64,000 nt of DNA from Bacteroidota bacterium (GCA_023417065.1 JAEZGH010000062.1:17579-81578), one strand, 5' to 3'; positions 26,188 to 35,324 are shown, counted from the stretch's first letter. Numbers and translations: made by a program. The notes: generated by a model from the sequence alone, not told the origin.

Positions 26188-27471
26188 TTAGTCGAACTTT
26201 CGTTTAATGAACCATCTGTCGTTAAAGGTTATTCCGAAGTATACCTTAAAGTAATTTTCTTCGAAAATATTTTCTCCCTGATTGCCTCGCTTTCCTACTT
26301 TAAAGGCCATATCGAGGCTTGAGCGGTTTGCTGGAATAGAGAAGCCAAAATTAATGCCAAAGTCATTAACCTGATTGCCGTTCACAATAAAAGGGTATCG
26401 TTCGTAGTTTAATCCAACTCTGTAAGTGATTCGCTTGAGGATATTGTCGTCGAAGGCATCTGGTATGAATTCACCTCCTACTGCGCCTCTCCAGCTTTCT
26501 CCAAGTCCCTCATCCTCAGGGGTAATGCTCTTAAACTCGGTCCAGTCCTGATAACTGAATTCAGTTCCGAGCATCCATCGGTTAACGCGGAAGAATGAAA
26601 CGCCAAACGTCATTGATGCGGGAATCTCCATCGATCCGCCGCGCGTGAAAATGGTGTCCCCTTCCACAGGTTGGGTTCTGGACGGAATATACCGCAGAAT
26701 TTCCGCCCTTCTGCTTGCGTTCAGACGCGACGCTGGACTATACGTAGCGCCAATGTGATAGCCGTAGTTTCGGCGGATGGTATCGCCATAGGCAAGCCCG
26801 AAGGTGAACATGAAGTCCTTCACGCTTGTCTTTTCCTTAATTTGAATATAGTATGAATTTGACTGCCGGACAAAAGCATTCTCGTGATTCGTCTCCAGGG
26901 GTCCGAAGATATAGGCCGCCTTCACACCAACTGAGACGTTCTTTGTGATGCTGACGCCATTCGACCAATAGAACTGATTCAACCCGCCGCTTCCCGATTC
27001 GCGTACATTCACCGTATCCAACGGATTCCCGTTAGTATCGAGCGATCTGTCGGTGTAAATCAACCCATAATTGACCGTGCTATAGGGCATCAGGCCGAGA
27101 GCAGTAGACCAGTTCGTCTTGAAGTTGTTTCGTGGAATGATAGGGAATGCCGTAACCAGGTAATTAAGATTTCCGCCACGGTTGCTTTCTTTAAGGGTAT
27201 CGCCGCGAATCGTTCTGGATTCACCCACTATCCCCGCCTGAAATACCGTAACCATGTTGTGCACCAGCAAGGCCGGGTTCTGATTGTTTACATGCCAGTA
27301 CTGCGGCTGGCTGACACCCATTCCGCCGACACCCTGGTTCTGAATCAGATAGTCGCCGTATAAATCGCCAATCCCAAAAGTGCTGAAAGGTGACCTAACT
27401 GCCTGGCTGTAAGCGCTTGTAGCAAGCAATAAACAAACAACGAGAAGTCTTAACGTTTTAAAGATTGGCAT
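26188..27471 (-). CDS. Outer-membrane beta-barrel protein (FadL/OmpP1-like)
   Basis: 427 residues with a signal peptide (about 1-22, LLVVCLLLATSAYS). The mature start AVRSPFSTFGIGDLYGDYLIQNQGVGGMGVS resembles FadL-like porins of Bacteroidota (here seen as SPFSTFGIGDLYG). The rest alternates amphipathic strands (GVSFFRVNRWMLGTEFSYQDW, seen as FRVNRWMLGTEFSYQDW, and FGINFGFSIP) and ends YFGITFNDRWFIKRKFD. It may transport hydrophobic compounds or be a structural barrel. Its start overlaps coaX by 14 bp and it is followed at 4 nt by the TPR gene, so coupled expression is likely. Confidence 0.82.
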   Translation of the reverse strand: MPIFKTLRLLVVCLLLATSAYSQAVRSPFSTFGIGDLYGDYLIQNQGVGGMGVSQPQYWHVNNQNPALLVHNMVTVFQAGIVGESRTIRGDTLKESNRGGNLNYLVTAFPIIPRNNFKTNWSTALGLMPYSTVNYGLIYTDRSLDTNGNPLDTVNVRESGSGGLNQFYWSNGVSITKNVSVGVKAAYIFGPLETNHENAFVRQSNSYYIQIKEKTSVKDFMFTFGLAYGDTIRRNYGYHIGATYSPASRLNASRRAEILRYIPSRTQPVEGDTIFTRGGSMEIPASMTFGVSFFRVNRWMLGTEFSYQDWTEFKSITPEDEGLGESWRGAVGGEFIPDAFDDNILKRITYRVGLNYERYPFIVNGNQVNDFGINFGFSIPANRSSLDMAFKVGKRGNQGENIFEENYFKVYFGITFNDRWFIKRKFD

Positions 27472-28174
27472 TATGAGATAAAATACTGTTTAACCCGATG
27501 AGTACTATTTCAGGGCTCGCAAATATGGAGGCTTTCAATTTGTTTTCAAAAAAAGCGGCATCCCCACCGCACAAAATGACCTGTAGATCAGGATATTTTT
27601 CGGTGTACCTGTCAATTATGCCTTCAATCTCGCAAACCAGGCCCCACACCACACCACTCTGCATACAGGCGGTCGTTGTCGCGCCGGTTAACTCAGGATT
27701 GTCGACAGGCTTCACTAACGGCAGCCTGGCCGTAAACGTATTCATCGCCCGAAATCGCATTTCGAGCCCCGGTGAAATACCACCGCCAAGATATACGCCC
27801 TCAGAGGCAGTTAATTCATACGTTATGCACGTTCCCGCATCAATTACCAGACTACTTCTTCCTGGAAAAAGCTGCCAGGCGCCGCACGCTGCCGCAATGC
27901 GATCCATACCCAGCGTTTCCGGCGTACGATAGCCGTTCTTGATAGGCAACGGTGTATCCTTCGAAAGAATAACAACCTTCCGGAATGCGCCCGCATCGAA
28001 GTCTCCATAGTGCACGCCACTCACAGAACTGATGATGAGATTACCTCCATAATAGTTCTTGAGTATGCCCTCTAAGTCGGGCAAATTTTTCGCGCTGTGC
28101 TGACTGTGCAGCACATCGTTCTCAAAAATGCCTATTTTGGCGGCGCTGTTGCCGTGGTCTATTACAACATTCAT
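27458..28174 (-). CDS. coaX: Type III pantothenate kinase CoaX
   Basis: 238 residues. It phosphorylates pantothenate, the first step of coenzyme A synthesis, in the cytosol. ASKHA-fold motifs are present: phosphate-1 DHGNSAAKIG, the LGMDRIAAACGA helix, phosphate-2 VIDAGTCITYE and the adenosine motif GGGISPGLEMRF. Type III enzymes need a monovalent cation and are not feedback-inhibited by CoA. It is the first gene of the envelope cluster running to lptC. It is divergent from anmK, with 42 bp between start codons. Confidence 0.95.
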   Translation of the reverse strand: MNVVIDHGNSAAKIGIFENDVLHSQHSAKNLPDLEGILKNYYGGNLIISSVSGVHYGDFDAGAFRKVVILSKDTPLPIKNGYRTPETLGMDRIAAACGAWQLFPGRSSLVIDAGTCITYELTASEGVYLGGGISPGLEMRFRAMNTFTARLPLVKPVDNPELTGATTTACMQSGVVWGLVCEIEGIIDRYTEKYPDLQVILCGGDAAFFENKLKASIFASPEIVLIGLNSILSHNANL

Positions 28175-28209
28175 TGCGGTGGTCCCTGTCGACGCAGGCT
28201 TAAAGGGTA

Positions 28210-28217
28210 CAAAAGTA
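28210..28217 (-). promoter_or_regulatory. Putative -7 promoter box of the coaX cluster
   Basis: The minus strand reads TACTTTTG, 36 nt before the coaX ATG. It overlaps the first base of the divergent anmK start codon. Confidence 0.4.
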
Positions 28218-29290
28218 TGAAGAACAGATTTAAGGTCATTGGTATGATGTCAGGCACTTCACTCGATGGGCTCGACATCGCCTGCGTGGAGTACAAACTC
28301 CTGAAAGCAGGATGGACGTTTACAATCATCCATGCTGAAACAATTTCATATACTAAAAAGTGGCATGAAGCCCTGGCTAATGCGCATACGCTTTCAGCAG
28401 CGGATCTGCTTATCCTTCATGGTGCGTATGGCACTTACCTCGGTCAGCAATGCAAGGAATTCATCACGAGGAATAGTCTGTCGCGTGTCGACTTTATCGC
28501 CTCTCACGGCCATACCATCTTTCATCAGCCGAAGAGCAAGATGACGTTTCAGCTTGGTGACGGAAACGCCATCTATGCACATGCCGGCGTTCCTGTTATT
28601 TCTGATTTCAGAAGCCTCGATGTTGCACTAAGCGGACAGGGTGCGCCTCTCGTGCCTGCTGGTGACAAGATGTTGTTTCAGGATTACGACGTTTGTGTTA
28701 ACCTCGGAGGCATCGCTAACATTTCCCGCGACGAGGGCCGCATACGGATCGCCTGCGATGTCTGCTTCTGTAATATGGCGTTTAACTATCTGATGGCTTC
28801 AACAGGTCAGCGTTTCGACCGCGGCGGTGGACGCGCAGCCCGCGGTACGATTGCCCCGTCTTTGCTCAAGCAACTGCGCCGCGTGTATCAGCCGTTGAAG
28901 AAGAAACGAACATCACTCGGTCGTGAGATATTTGAAAGTAACGTGGTGCCATTACTTGATGGAAAAGAACTCAGTCTGGAGGATAAACTTGCAACGTGTG
29001 TTGAATCAACGGCCATCGAAATCATTGAAGCTGTGATTCAACCCCGGGTAAAGACCGTTCTTTTTACCGGAGGCGGCGCATATAATGCGTTCCTCATGAC
29101 GCGCCTTCTGGAGCATTGTGCTGACCGCGCCGACCTTGTAATTCCCGATGACGACGTCGTTAATTTTAAGGAAGCCTTGATATTTGGATTTCTGGGCGTG
29201 TTGCGCTTTCTCGGGAAGGTCAATACGTATAAAAGTGTCACTGGCGCAATCAGCGACTCCAGCGGCGGTGTGATGATTGGATTTAAATAG
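28217..29290 (+). CDS. anmK: Anhydro-N-acetylmuramic acid kinase AnmK
   Basis: 357 residues from the ATG at 28217 (MKNRFKVIGMMSGTSLDGLD). It opens and phosphorylates 1,6-anhydro-MurNAc from murein turnover to MurNAc-6-phosphate. ASKHA motifs: GMMSGTSLDGLDIA for phosphate binding, ASHGHTIFHQP, QLGDGNAIY, NLGGIANIS and VLFTGGGAYNAFLM. The N-terminal open frame upstream of 28217 overlaps coaX antisense and was not used. Just 5 nt separate its stop from the next gene, an amino acid dehydrogenase, so the two are probably co-transcribed. Confidence 0.95.
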   Translation: MKNRFKVIGMMSGTSLDGLDIACVEYKLLKAGWTFTIIHAETISYTKKWHEALANAHTLSAADLLILHGAYGTYLGQQCKEFITRNSLSRVDFIASHGHTIFHQPKSKMTFQLGDGNAIYAHAGVPVISDFRSLDVALSGQGAPLVPAGDKMLFQDYDVCVNLGGIANISRDEGRIRIACDVCFCNMAFNYLMASTGQRFDRGGGRAARGTIAPSLLKQLRRVYQPLKKKRTSLGREIFESNVVPLLDGKELSLEDKLATCVESTAIEIIEAVIQPRVKTVLFTGGGAYNAFLMTRLLEHCADRADLVIPDDDVVNFKEALIFGFLGVLRFLGKVNTYKSVTGAISDSSGGVMIGFK

Positions 29291-29295
29291 CAGAT

Positions 29296-30528
29296 ATGAA
29301 TGAATTGTTGAAGGAGTTCGAGAACAAGAGACCTGAAATTGTTTTTGAATGGAAGGATCGTGAATCAGAAGCTGAAGGATGGGTAGTGATCAACTCACTC
29401 CGCGGAGGAGCAGCGGGTGGTGGTACAAGGATGCGCAAGGGGCTCGATAAACGTGAAGTCGAGTCGCTTGCAAAAACGATGGAAGTCAAGTTCACCGTTT
29501 CGGGGCCCCCGATCGGAGGAGCGAAATCAGGAATAAACTTCGACCCTGAGGATCCGCGGAAGCACGAAGTGTTACAACGGTGGTATGCAGCGGTGATGCC
29601 GTTGTTGAAGTATTACTACGGCACAGGTGGCGATCTTAATGTCGACGAAATCCATGAAGTAATTCCCATCACGGAAGACGCGGGAATCTGGCATCCGCAG
29701 GAAGGTGTGTTCACCGGGCACTTCAGGCCCACGGAACCGCAGAAAGTAAACCGCATTGGTCAGCTCCGGCAGGGGGTGGTCAAAATTATTGAAGATGAAA
29801 AGTTTACACCTTCGCTGAATAAGAAGTACCGCGTGGCGGATATGTGTACTGGCTTCGGTGTGGCCGAGGCGTTGCGTCATTACTACAACCTGTGGGGAGG
29901 CTCAATAGAAGGAAAGCGAGTCGTCGTTCAGGGCTGGGGCAACGTGGGGGCGGCGGCGGGATTCTACCTCGCACAGGCAGGCGCAAAAATCGTTGGAATC
30001 ATCACGGCCGATGGCGGTGTCATCCGACAGGAAGGATTTTCTCTTCAGGAGATCGCGGATCTTGTGGTGAACAGACAGGCAAACAAGCTTGTGGCGCCGG
30101 AGATAATCCCCTTCAGCGCGGCAAACGAAAAGATCTGGGACCTCGATTTCGAAATCTTCATCCCTGCAGCGGCGTCGCGATTGATTACCCGTGAGCAGGT
30201 CGACAGAATGATCAACAGCAAACTTGAAGTTATGTCGTGTGGCGCTAACGTACCGTTTGCCGATCCCGAAATCTTCCTCGGACCCGTAGGCCTTTATGCC
30301 GACGAAAAATTTGCTGTTATCCCGGATTTTATCGCCAACTGCGGAATGGCAAGGGTATTCGCTTACTTTATGGAAAATGAAGTGTCTATGGACGATGAGG
30401 CAATTTTCAGTGACATCTCTCAAACGATCTATCGCGCCTTGAAGCGGACTCGCGAGAAGCTGTCATCACCGAAACGTGTGGCACAAACGTCGCTTGAACT
30501 TGCCCTTCGTGAGCTGATGAGAAAATAA
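29296..30528 (+). CDS. Glu/Leu/Phe/Val dehydrogenase family protein
   Basis: 410 residues. Reversible NAD(P)-linked oxidative deamination of an amino acid. The N-terminal substrate domain has RGGAAGGGTRMRKG and the catalytic Lys region PPIGGAKSGINFDP (Ser in place of the usual Gly after Lys), then GGDLNVDEIHE. The C-terminal Rossmann domain begins at VVVQGWGNVGAAAGFYLAQA, giving a GxGNxG nucleotide motif near residue 220. The closest recognised grouping is glutamate or leucine dehydrogenase. Substrate is not decided here. The gene follows anmK by 5 nt and abuts the convergent CNNM gene. Confidence 0.9.
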   Translation: MNELLKEFENKRPEIVFEWKDRESEAEGWVVINSLRGGAAGGGTRMRKGLDKREVESLAKTMEVKFTVSGPPIGGAKSGINFDPEDPRKHEVLQRWYAAVMPLLKYYYGTGGDLNVDEIHEVIPITEDAGIWHPQEGVFTGHFRPTEPQKVNRIGQLRQGVVKIIEDEKFTPSLNKKYRVADMCTGFGVAEALRHYYNLWGGSIEGKRVVVQGWGNVGAAAGFYLAQAGAKIVGIITADGGVIRQEGFSLQEIADLVVNRQANKLVAPEIIPFSAANEKIWDLDFEIFIPAAASRLITREQVDRMINSKLEVMSCGANVPFADPEIFLGPVGLYADEKFAVIPDFIANCGMARVFAYFMENEVSMDDEAIFSDISQTIYRALKRTREKLSSPKRVAQTSLELALRELMRK

Positions 30529-31827
30529 TCAGGCCTTCGGGCTAGTCTCGTCGGTAAGGATAAGTTCCACCAATTCAGGAAGGGTGCTGTTCATCTTGAT
30601 GATTTTGATGACATACCGATCCATCGTGAATTCTTCACCTTCCTGCAGGTCCGAACCCTTTACCATTAAAAGAAGTCCTGCGAGCGTTTCGTAGTCTTCC
30701 GATTCCGGTAACGGCACGTCCAGCGACTTGTTAATGTCGTGAATTGAAGACGTGGCAATTACTCTGTAGGTGTCGCCGTTTTGAACAACGATTTGCGCTT
30801 CGTGGTCGTGTTCATCCTGAATTTCGCCTACGAGTTCTTCCAGGATATCTTCAAGCGTAACGATCCCGATGGTGCCGCCGTATTCACTGATGACAATCGC
30901 CATCTGTACTTTTTTCTTCTGAAACTCGCGTAACAGATGATCGATAGGCTTGTTCTCAGTTACAGTGTATGGCGGTTTCGCGATGTCAAGAAGACTTTTG
31001 TTCGTGCGGTTGATGTAGTGCTGAACGATATCTTTCGAATGGACTATCCCTTTGATTTCGTCAAGGCTTTTGTCGAAGATCGGATATCGCGAATAGCCTT
31101 CCTTCATTAGAATCTGAATGGCTTCCTCAAGGGAGGCTGTACAATTGATACCGGAAATCTTGATACGGGGCACCATGACCTGCTTTACAATCCGGTCATC
31201 AAAGTCGAACACGTTCTGGATTAATTCGCGTTCGCTGCTTTCGATAGCACCGCCTTCTTCGCTTTCAGCAATAATGAGTCGTAGTTCTTCTTCGGAGTGA
31301 ATCTCACCCTCACTTATCGGTTGGATGCCCAGCAGCCGCAGTATAAAGTTGGCAAAGCCGTTGAGAAGGGCGATAAACGGTTTGAAGACAAAATAGAAGA
31401 CCCGCAGCGGTATGGAGACCGTGAGCGTTGTAGACGTTGGATAGCGGATTGCCAGTGACTTTGGTGCCAGTTCTCCAAATACGATATGAAGAATGGTCAG
31501 GGTAATGAATGCCACGGGCACTGCTATCCGGTGCGCAGTTGCTTCTGTCATTTCGATTCCGAGGCTGCTCATAAGCTCGCGAATGATCTCCGAAACAACG
31601 CCTTCGCCAACCCAGCCGAGTCCGAGACTAGCCAGGGTTATTCCCAATTGTGTCGCGGCGAGAAATCCGTCAAGGTTTTCAATAATGATTTCGGCTGCTT
31701 TTTTCGAATTGGTTCCAGCTTGTAGCGCAATCTGGGAGGAGCGAACTTTGACGATGGCAAACTCAGCTGCAACAAAAAAGCCGTTCAGGAATACCAAAAA
31801 CAGCGTCAGAAAAATATCAAAGGCCAT
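30529..31827 (-). CDS. CNNM/CorC family protein (hemolysin-like, CBS domains)
   Basis: 432 residues. A DUF21/CNNM membrane domain with about four helices (FDIFLTLFLVFLNGFFVAAEFAIVK, given as FLVFLNGFFVAAEFA, to residue ~190) is followed by a CBS pair (MVPRIKISGINCTASLEEAI, GYSRYPIFDKSLDEIKGIVH, MAIVISEYGGTIGIVTLEDI) and a C-terminal CorC_HlyC domain. Members export or regulate Mg2+ or Co2+ across the inner membrane. The older label 'hemolysin' is misleading. An exact -7 box lies 21 nt before the start. Confidence 0.93.
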   Translation of the reverse strand: MAFDIFLTLFLVFLNGFFVAAEFAIVKVRSSQIALQAGTNSKKAAEIIIENLDGFLAATQLGITLASLGLGWVGEGVVSEIIRELMSSLGIEMTEATAHRIAVPVAFITLTILHIVFGELAPKSLAIRYPTSTTLTVSIPLRVFYFVFKPFIALLNGFANFILRLLGIQPISEGEIHSEEELRLIIAESEEGGAIESSERELIQNVFDFDDRIVKQVMVPRIKISGINCTASLEEAIQILMKEGYSRYPIFDKSLDEIKGIVHSKDIVQHYINRTNKSLLDIAKPPYTVTENKPIDHLLREFQKKKVQMAIVISEYGGTIGIVTLEDILEELVGEIQDEHDHEAQIVVQNGDTYRVIATSSIHDINKSLDVPLPESEDYETLAGLLLMVKGSDLQEGEEFTMDRYVIKIIKMNSTLPELVELILTDETSPKA

Positions 31828-31847
31828 AAATGCAACTCGAAGAAAGG

Positions 31848-31855
31848 CAAAATTA
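31848..31855 (-). promoter_or_regulatory. Putative -7 promoter box of the CNNM gene
   Basis: The minus strand reads TAATTTTG, matching TAnnTTTG, 21 nt upstream of the ATG at 31827. Confidence 0.5.
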
Positions 31856-31943
31856 ACCGGATCGCGCAGAGCTTTCGCAACTTATTTTGCCTTTATTAAG
31901 GATTCGTTCCCGCTTGCTATCAGTTTATGACGTTTTTCAGGGC

Positions 31944-33311
31944 CTATGCACCCATCAGCAGATATACGGCCGCACCTGCGAAATAACCCATGAGGGCCAG
32001 GAGGCTGACGCGCTTCAGGTACCAGATAAAATCAATTTTTTCCATACCCATGGCCGCTACCCCGGCTGCAGAGCCGATAACCAGGATGCTTCCGCCTGTT
32101 CCCGCACAGTAAGCCAGGTATTCCCAAATCATGTGATCCTGAGGATAGGTTTCCATACTGTACATACCCATGCTGGCGGCCACAAGAGGAACGTTGTCAA
32201 CGATCGAGGATAGGATACCGATCAGGGTGATAATGATCCTATTGTCGCCCAGAGTATCGTTGAGGTATTGCGCAAAGTTGCCCAGGGACCCCATGGATTG
32301 GAGTGCTCCGACGGCAAGCAGAATTCCCAGGAAAAAGAGCACGCTGGGCATGTCTATCCGGCTGAGCGCGTGGGCTGCGGTATAATTCTTTTTCAAATTC
32401 TCATCCATGTCGGGGTTGAGCAGCTCGGACACTACCCACAGCACCCCAAGCCCAAGCATCATTCCCAGATACGGTGGCAAATGGGTAAGAGTTTTAAAAA
32501 CAGGGACGGAGACGAGTGCCGACACGCCGAGAACCAGCATGATGTTACCAGTCTTGATTTCATGTTTTTCCGACACGCCTTCCGGACGGGCGGGATGTTC
32601 GCCAAGAGAGCCCTTCAATGTGAATGTGAGATAAAGAAGGGGCACCAACATGCAGACAACGCTCGGAATAATGATCGCCTTGATAATGCCTGCGGCAGAA
32701 ATCTGGCCGCCGATCCATAGCATGGTCGTTGTAACGTCGCCGATGGGAGACCACGCTCCGCCTGCGTTTGCCGCAATGATGATCATCCCTGCAAAGAACA
32801 GTCGCATTTCTTTGTTCGGTATAAGCTTCCTGAGAAGGCTAACCATTACGATTGTCGTCGTCAGGTTGTCGAGTATCGATGAAAGGATAAACGTTACGAT
32901 ACAGACAACCCAAAGCAGGGTTACGGGGTTTTTCGTTCTGATCCGGTCAGTAACCAGTTTAAACCCACGGTGGGCATCGACAAGCTCAACAATCGTCATT
33001 GCTCCCATCAGGAAAAACAGGATCTGGGCGATCTCGTTCAGATGGTGGCCAAGCGATTCGACGACAAACTCGGTATGAATCTCCGCTGGAGTCAGCGAAG
33101 AAAAATTCGCCGCGTGTAACTTTAGATTCTCAAGAAAGTGTTTGAAACTTTCTGTCTCCAACAGTGTAGTCGTTGGTTCAGAGATGACAAACAAAGTCCA
33201 GCATAGTACGCCGGTAACGAGTGCGCTGGCGGTTTTGTTGATTTTAATTGGATGTTCGAGAGCAATACACAGGTACCCGAGAACAAAAATTACAATTATG
33301 ACGGCCTCCAT
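31944..33311 (-). CDS. nhaD: Sodium:proton antiporter NhaD
   Basis: 455 residues with about twelve to thirteen helices in the inner membrane, exchanging Na+ (or Li+) for H+. Family-specific stretches are present: FLMGAMTIVELVDAHRGF, LSSILDNLTTTIVMVSLLRKL with the ion-site Asp-Asn-x-Thr-Thr, IIAANAGGAWSPIGDVTTTMLW and the second discontinuous helix DNVPLVAASMGMY. Two halves with inverted symmetry fit the ion transporter superfamily. It lies 116 bp downstream of the CNNM gene start in the same direction but with an independent upstream region. Confidence 0.94.
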   Translation of the reverse strand: MEAVIIVIFVLGYLCIALEHPIKINKTASALVTGVLCWTLFVISEPTTTLLETESFKHFLENLKLHAANFSSLTPAEIHTEFVVESLGHHLNEIAQILFFLMGAMTIVELVDAHRGFKLVTDRIRTKNPVTLLWVVCIVTFILSSILDNLTTTIVMVSLLRKLIPNKEMRLFFAGMIIIAANAGGAWSPIGDVTTTMLWIGGQISAAGIIKAIIIPSVVCMLVPLLYLTFTLKGSLGEHPARPEGVSEKHEIKTGNIMLVLGVSALVSVPVFKTLTHLPPYLGMMLGLGVLWVVSELLNPDMDENLKKNYTAAHALSRIDMPSVLFFLGILLAVGALQSMGSLGNFAQYLNDTLGDNRIIITLIGILSSIVDNVPLVAASMGMYSMETYPQDHMIWEYLAYCAGTGGSILVIGSAAGVAAMGMEKIDFIWYLKRVSLLALMGYFAGAAVYLLMGA

Positions 33312-33463
33312 TTAGCAGAATTTGAACGTGCGCATCCTTCAGAATTTTGCAGGTTTAGGGGTACGCACTCGTGCAATATAAAGGTTAAACGCAGCACGAT
33401 CAAAGCACCTTTTGAAATAAAAAGGGCTGATTTGTGTCAATATCTGCCGGTCTGCCGCCGCTT

Positions 33464-34783
33464 TTAGAGGCCGAAAAGTCCGCTGTTCAGATCATTCAGC
33501 GCCTGCTCTTTGTATTTTTTGTGGATGAGGATCGATACGTTGTTGGTGCTTCCACCACAGGAAACCATCCTCACCGGAATTGCCGAAAGGGCGCGGAAGA
33601 TTTCGTTCAAGACGCCTTCTTTCTCAGTGATCTTGTTGCCGACAATACATATAATTGTCTGGTCGTGATCCACTTCGATGGTGCCAAACTTCCTGAGCTC
33701 AGCCTCGATGTTGTGCAGGTGTGTATTGTTGTCGATGGTCAGCGAAACCGCCACCTCCGACGTTGTGATCATGTCGATGGAAGTCCGGTAGCTTTCGAAC
33801 ACCTCAAAGACTTTACGGAGGAAACCGTACGCCATCAGCATGCGTGATGATTTTATCTTAATGGCTGTAATGCCATCTTTAGCGGCAATCGCCTTGAATG
33901 ATCCGGAGGTCGGTCTGTCGGTGATTATCGTTCCCGGAGCCTGTTCGTCCATAGTGTTCTTCAGACGAACCGGAACATTATACCGCTGCGCCGGAACGAT
34001 CGTCGACGGGTGGAGGATCTTTGCTCCGAAATAGGCGAGCTCAGAAGCTTCGTCGAAGGTGAGCTCGCTAATAGGAATTGTCTTCTTGACGATACGCGGA
34101 TCATTGTTGTGCATTCCGTCGATGTCTGTCCAGATCTGGATTTCCTCGGCCTTGACGGCTGCGCCTATCAATGAAGCCGTGTAATCACTGCCACCGCGTT
34201 TAAGGTTGTCGATTTCGTTCCGGTGATTCCGGCAGATGTACCCCTGGGTAATAATAATTTCAACGTTGTTGAATGAATTGATCAGCGGGTTAACACGTGA
34301 GGCTATCTTCTCAAGCTCCGGCTCCTCATTCTCGTCTATCGACATGAAGTACAACGCGGGCAGTAGGCGCGCACTGATCTTCCTCTCCTGCAGGTGTTGA
34401 TAGAAGAGTTCTGTTGATATCAGTTCGCCCTGTGCCAACAACTCACGGTAGCTCTTGTTGTCGAACTGCCCTGCCGCCAGAAGACGTATAAAGATGAAAT
34501 ATCTGCTTACAATTTCCTGGCCGATGGCATGAAACTGATCACTGTCATAAAGTTCTGTTACGAAGGCGTTGTAGTGCTTTTCAAGGGCGGCGATGGCGTC
34601 TTCAGCTTTCGCATGCTGACCAATGAGCAAATGTTCGCCGATTGATACCAATGCATTGGTAGTACCTGAGAGTGCGGACAGAACAACGATCTTCTTTCCC
34701 GGAGCCTTTAATACAAGTTCTCCGATCTTCCGCATACGTTCGGGTTTCCCGACTGATGTGCCACCAAATTTTAAAACAACCAT
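33464..34783 (-). CDS. Aspartate kinase
   Basis: 439 residues. It phosphorylates aspartate, the first committed step toward lysine, threonine, methionine and diaminopimelate. The kinase domain starts VVLKFGGTSVGKPERM and includes LKRGGSDYTASLIGAAVKA and the DIDGMHNNDPRIV region. Two C-terminal ACT domains (about 305-439, ITAIKIKSSRMLMAYGFL and TIICIVGNKITEKEGVLNEI) suggest feedback control by lysine or threonine. It is monofunctional: no homoserine dehydrogenase or decarboxylase domain is fused. A sharp -7 box lies 22 nt before the ATG. Confidence 0.94.
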   Translation of the reverse strand: MVVLKFGGTSVGKPERMRKIGELVLKAPGKKIVVLSALSGTTNALVSIGEHLLIGQHAKAEDAIAALEKHYNAFVTELYDSDQFHAIGQEIVSRYFIFIRLLAAGQFDNKSYRELLAQGELISTELFYQHLQERKISARLLPALYFMSIDENEEPELEKIASRVNPLINSFNNVEIIITQGYICRNHRNEIDNLKRGGSDYTASLIGAAVKAEEIQIWTDIDGMHNNDPRIVKKTIPISELTFDEASELAYFGAKILHPSTIVPAQRYNVPVRLKNTMDEQAPGTIITDRPTSGSFKAIAAKDGITAIKIKSSRMLMAYGFLRKVFEVFESYRTSIDMITTSEVAVSLTIDNNTHLHNIEAELRKFGTIEVDHDQTIICIVGNKITEKEGVLNEIFRALSAIPVRMVSCGGSTNNVSILIHKKYKEQALNDLNSGLFGL

Positions 34784-34804
34784 ATTAGTAGTTTTTTAAG
34801 CGCG

Positions 34805-34812
34805 CAAATATA
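34805..34812 (-). promoter_or_regulatory. Putative -7 promoter box of the aspartate kinase gene
   Basis: The minus strand reads TATATTTG, exact TAnnTTTG, 22 nt upstream of the ATG. This is the same spacing as at ppiD. Confidence 0.5.
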
Positions 34813-34898
34813 GGAAGCAAAGAATAATATTGTTCCCGTTCGATTGGGAAATAAATATGCAACCTAGTGTTAGTGAGGTGCTTTCATCATCAAATGCA

Positions 34899-34928
34899 AT
34901 AAAAAAGGAACCGTTGATACGGTTCCTT
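34899..34928 (-). terminator. Rho-independent terminator of the small basic protein pair
   Basis: AAGGAACCGT (34905-34914) pairs perfectly with ACGGTTCCTT (34919-34928) around TGAT. The minus strand then has a T-run. Confidence 0.85.
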
Positions 34929-34950
34929 CATCATGTGAGCAGAACATATA

Positions 34951-35157
34951 TCAGGATTTGCTTCCCTTGCCTGACACCTTCTCGGAATGATCGCGCCTGT
35001 TCCGGTTTCTTGTGTCTTCGGCGTCCGACCCATCCTGCGCTGCTTTGTTGACAGCGTTGTCTATGGCACTCTGCTTCTCTTTGATCGCATCTCCTGCTGA
35101 CTTCGAATCTTTCTTTTCCTCTTTCATAATCCTTCTGTTTTGGGTTTTCTTACTCAC
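34951..35157 (-). CDS. Small highly charged protein (68 aa)
   Basis: 68 residues from a GTG at 35157 that overlaps the stop of the upstream small gene (GTGA). An ATG at 35127 would give 58 residues. It consists almost only of Lys, Asp, Glu, Ser, Asn and Arg and has no hydrophobic core (KKDSKSAGDAIKEKQSAID), so it is probably disordered. No family is recognised. A strong terminator 22 nt after the stop and the overlap with its neighbour support a real two-gene unit. Confidence 0.55.
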   Translation of the reverse strand: MSKKTQNRRIMKEEKKDSKSAGDAIKEKQSAIDNAVNKAAQDGSDAEDTRNRNRRDHSEKVSGKGSKS

Positions 35158-35324
35158 CGGCGTGCACCATTGGTGTTCTTTTCCATTCCGGCATTTCCCT
35201 GCCTGCTGCCACCTGTTGAATTGGTGTGAGCCGGCGGTTTTTTCGACCGTCGGGTGTCTTCTTCGCGTGCTCCCGCTTCCGGACGTGCTTCTTTCAGCTT
35301 ATGCCATTCTTTCCTGTTTTTCAT
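35154..35324 (-). CDS. Small basic, probably disordered protein (56 aa)
   Basis: 56 residues from the ATG at 35324 (MKNRKEWHKLKEARPEAG). An earlier Met at 35387 is possible. It is rich in Lys, Arg, Gly and Asn (REEDTRRSKKPPAHTNS, GGSRQGNAGMEKNTNG) with no hydrophobic segment. Composition suggests nucleic-acid binding or stress protection, but nothing specific can be claimed. Its stop overlaps the following small gene by 4 bp. It starts 150 bp after the dnaK stop, with the dnaK terminator downstream of dnaK lying between. Confidence 0.5.
   Translation of the reverse strand: MKNRKEWHKLKEARPEAGAREEDTRRSKKPPAHTNSTGGSRQGNAGMEKNTNGARR

Noticed and set aside
30529..31827. Hemolysin/virulence gene
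   Set aside because: The domain order DUF21, CBS pair, CorC identifies a metal-ion transporter family. The hemolysin name is historical.
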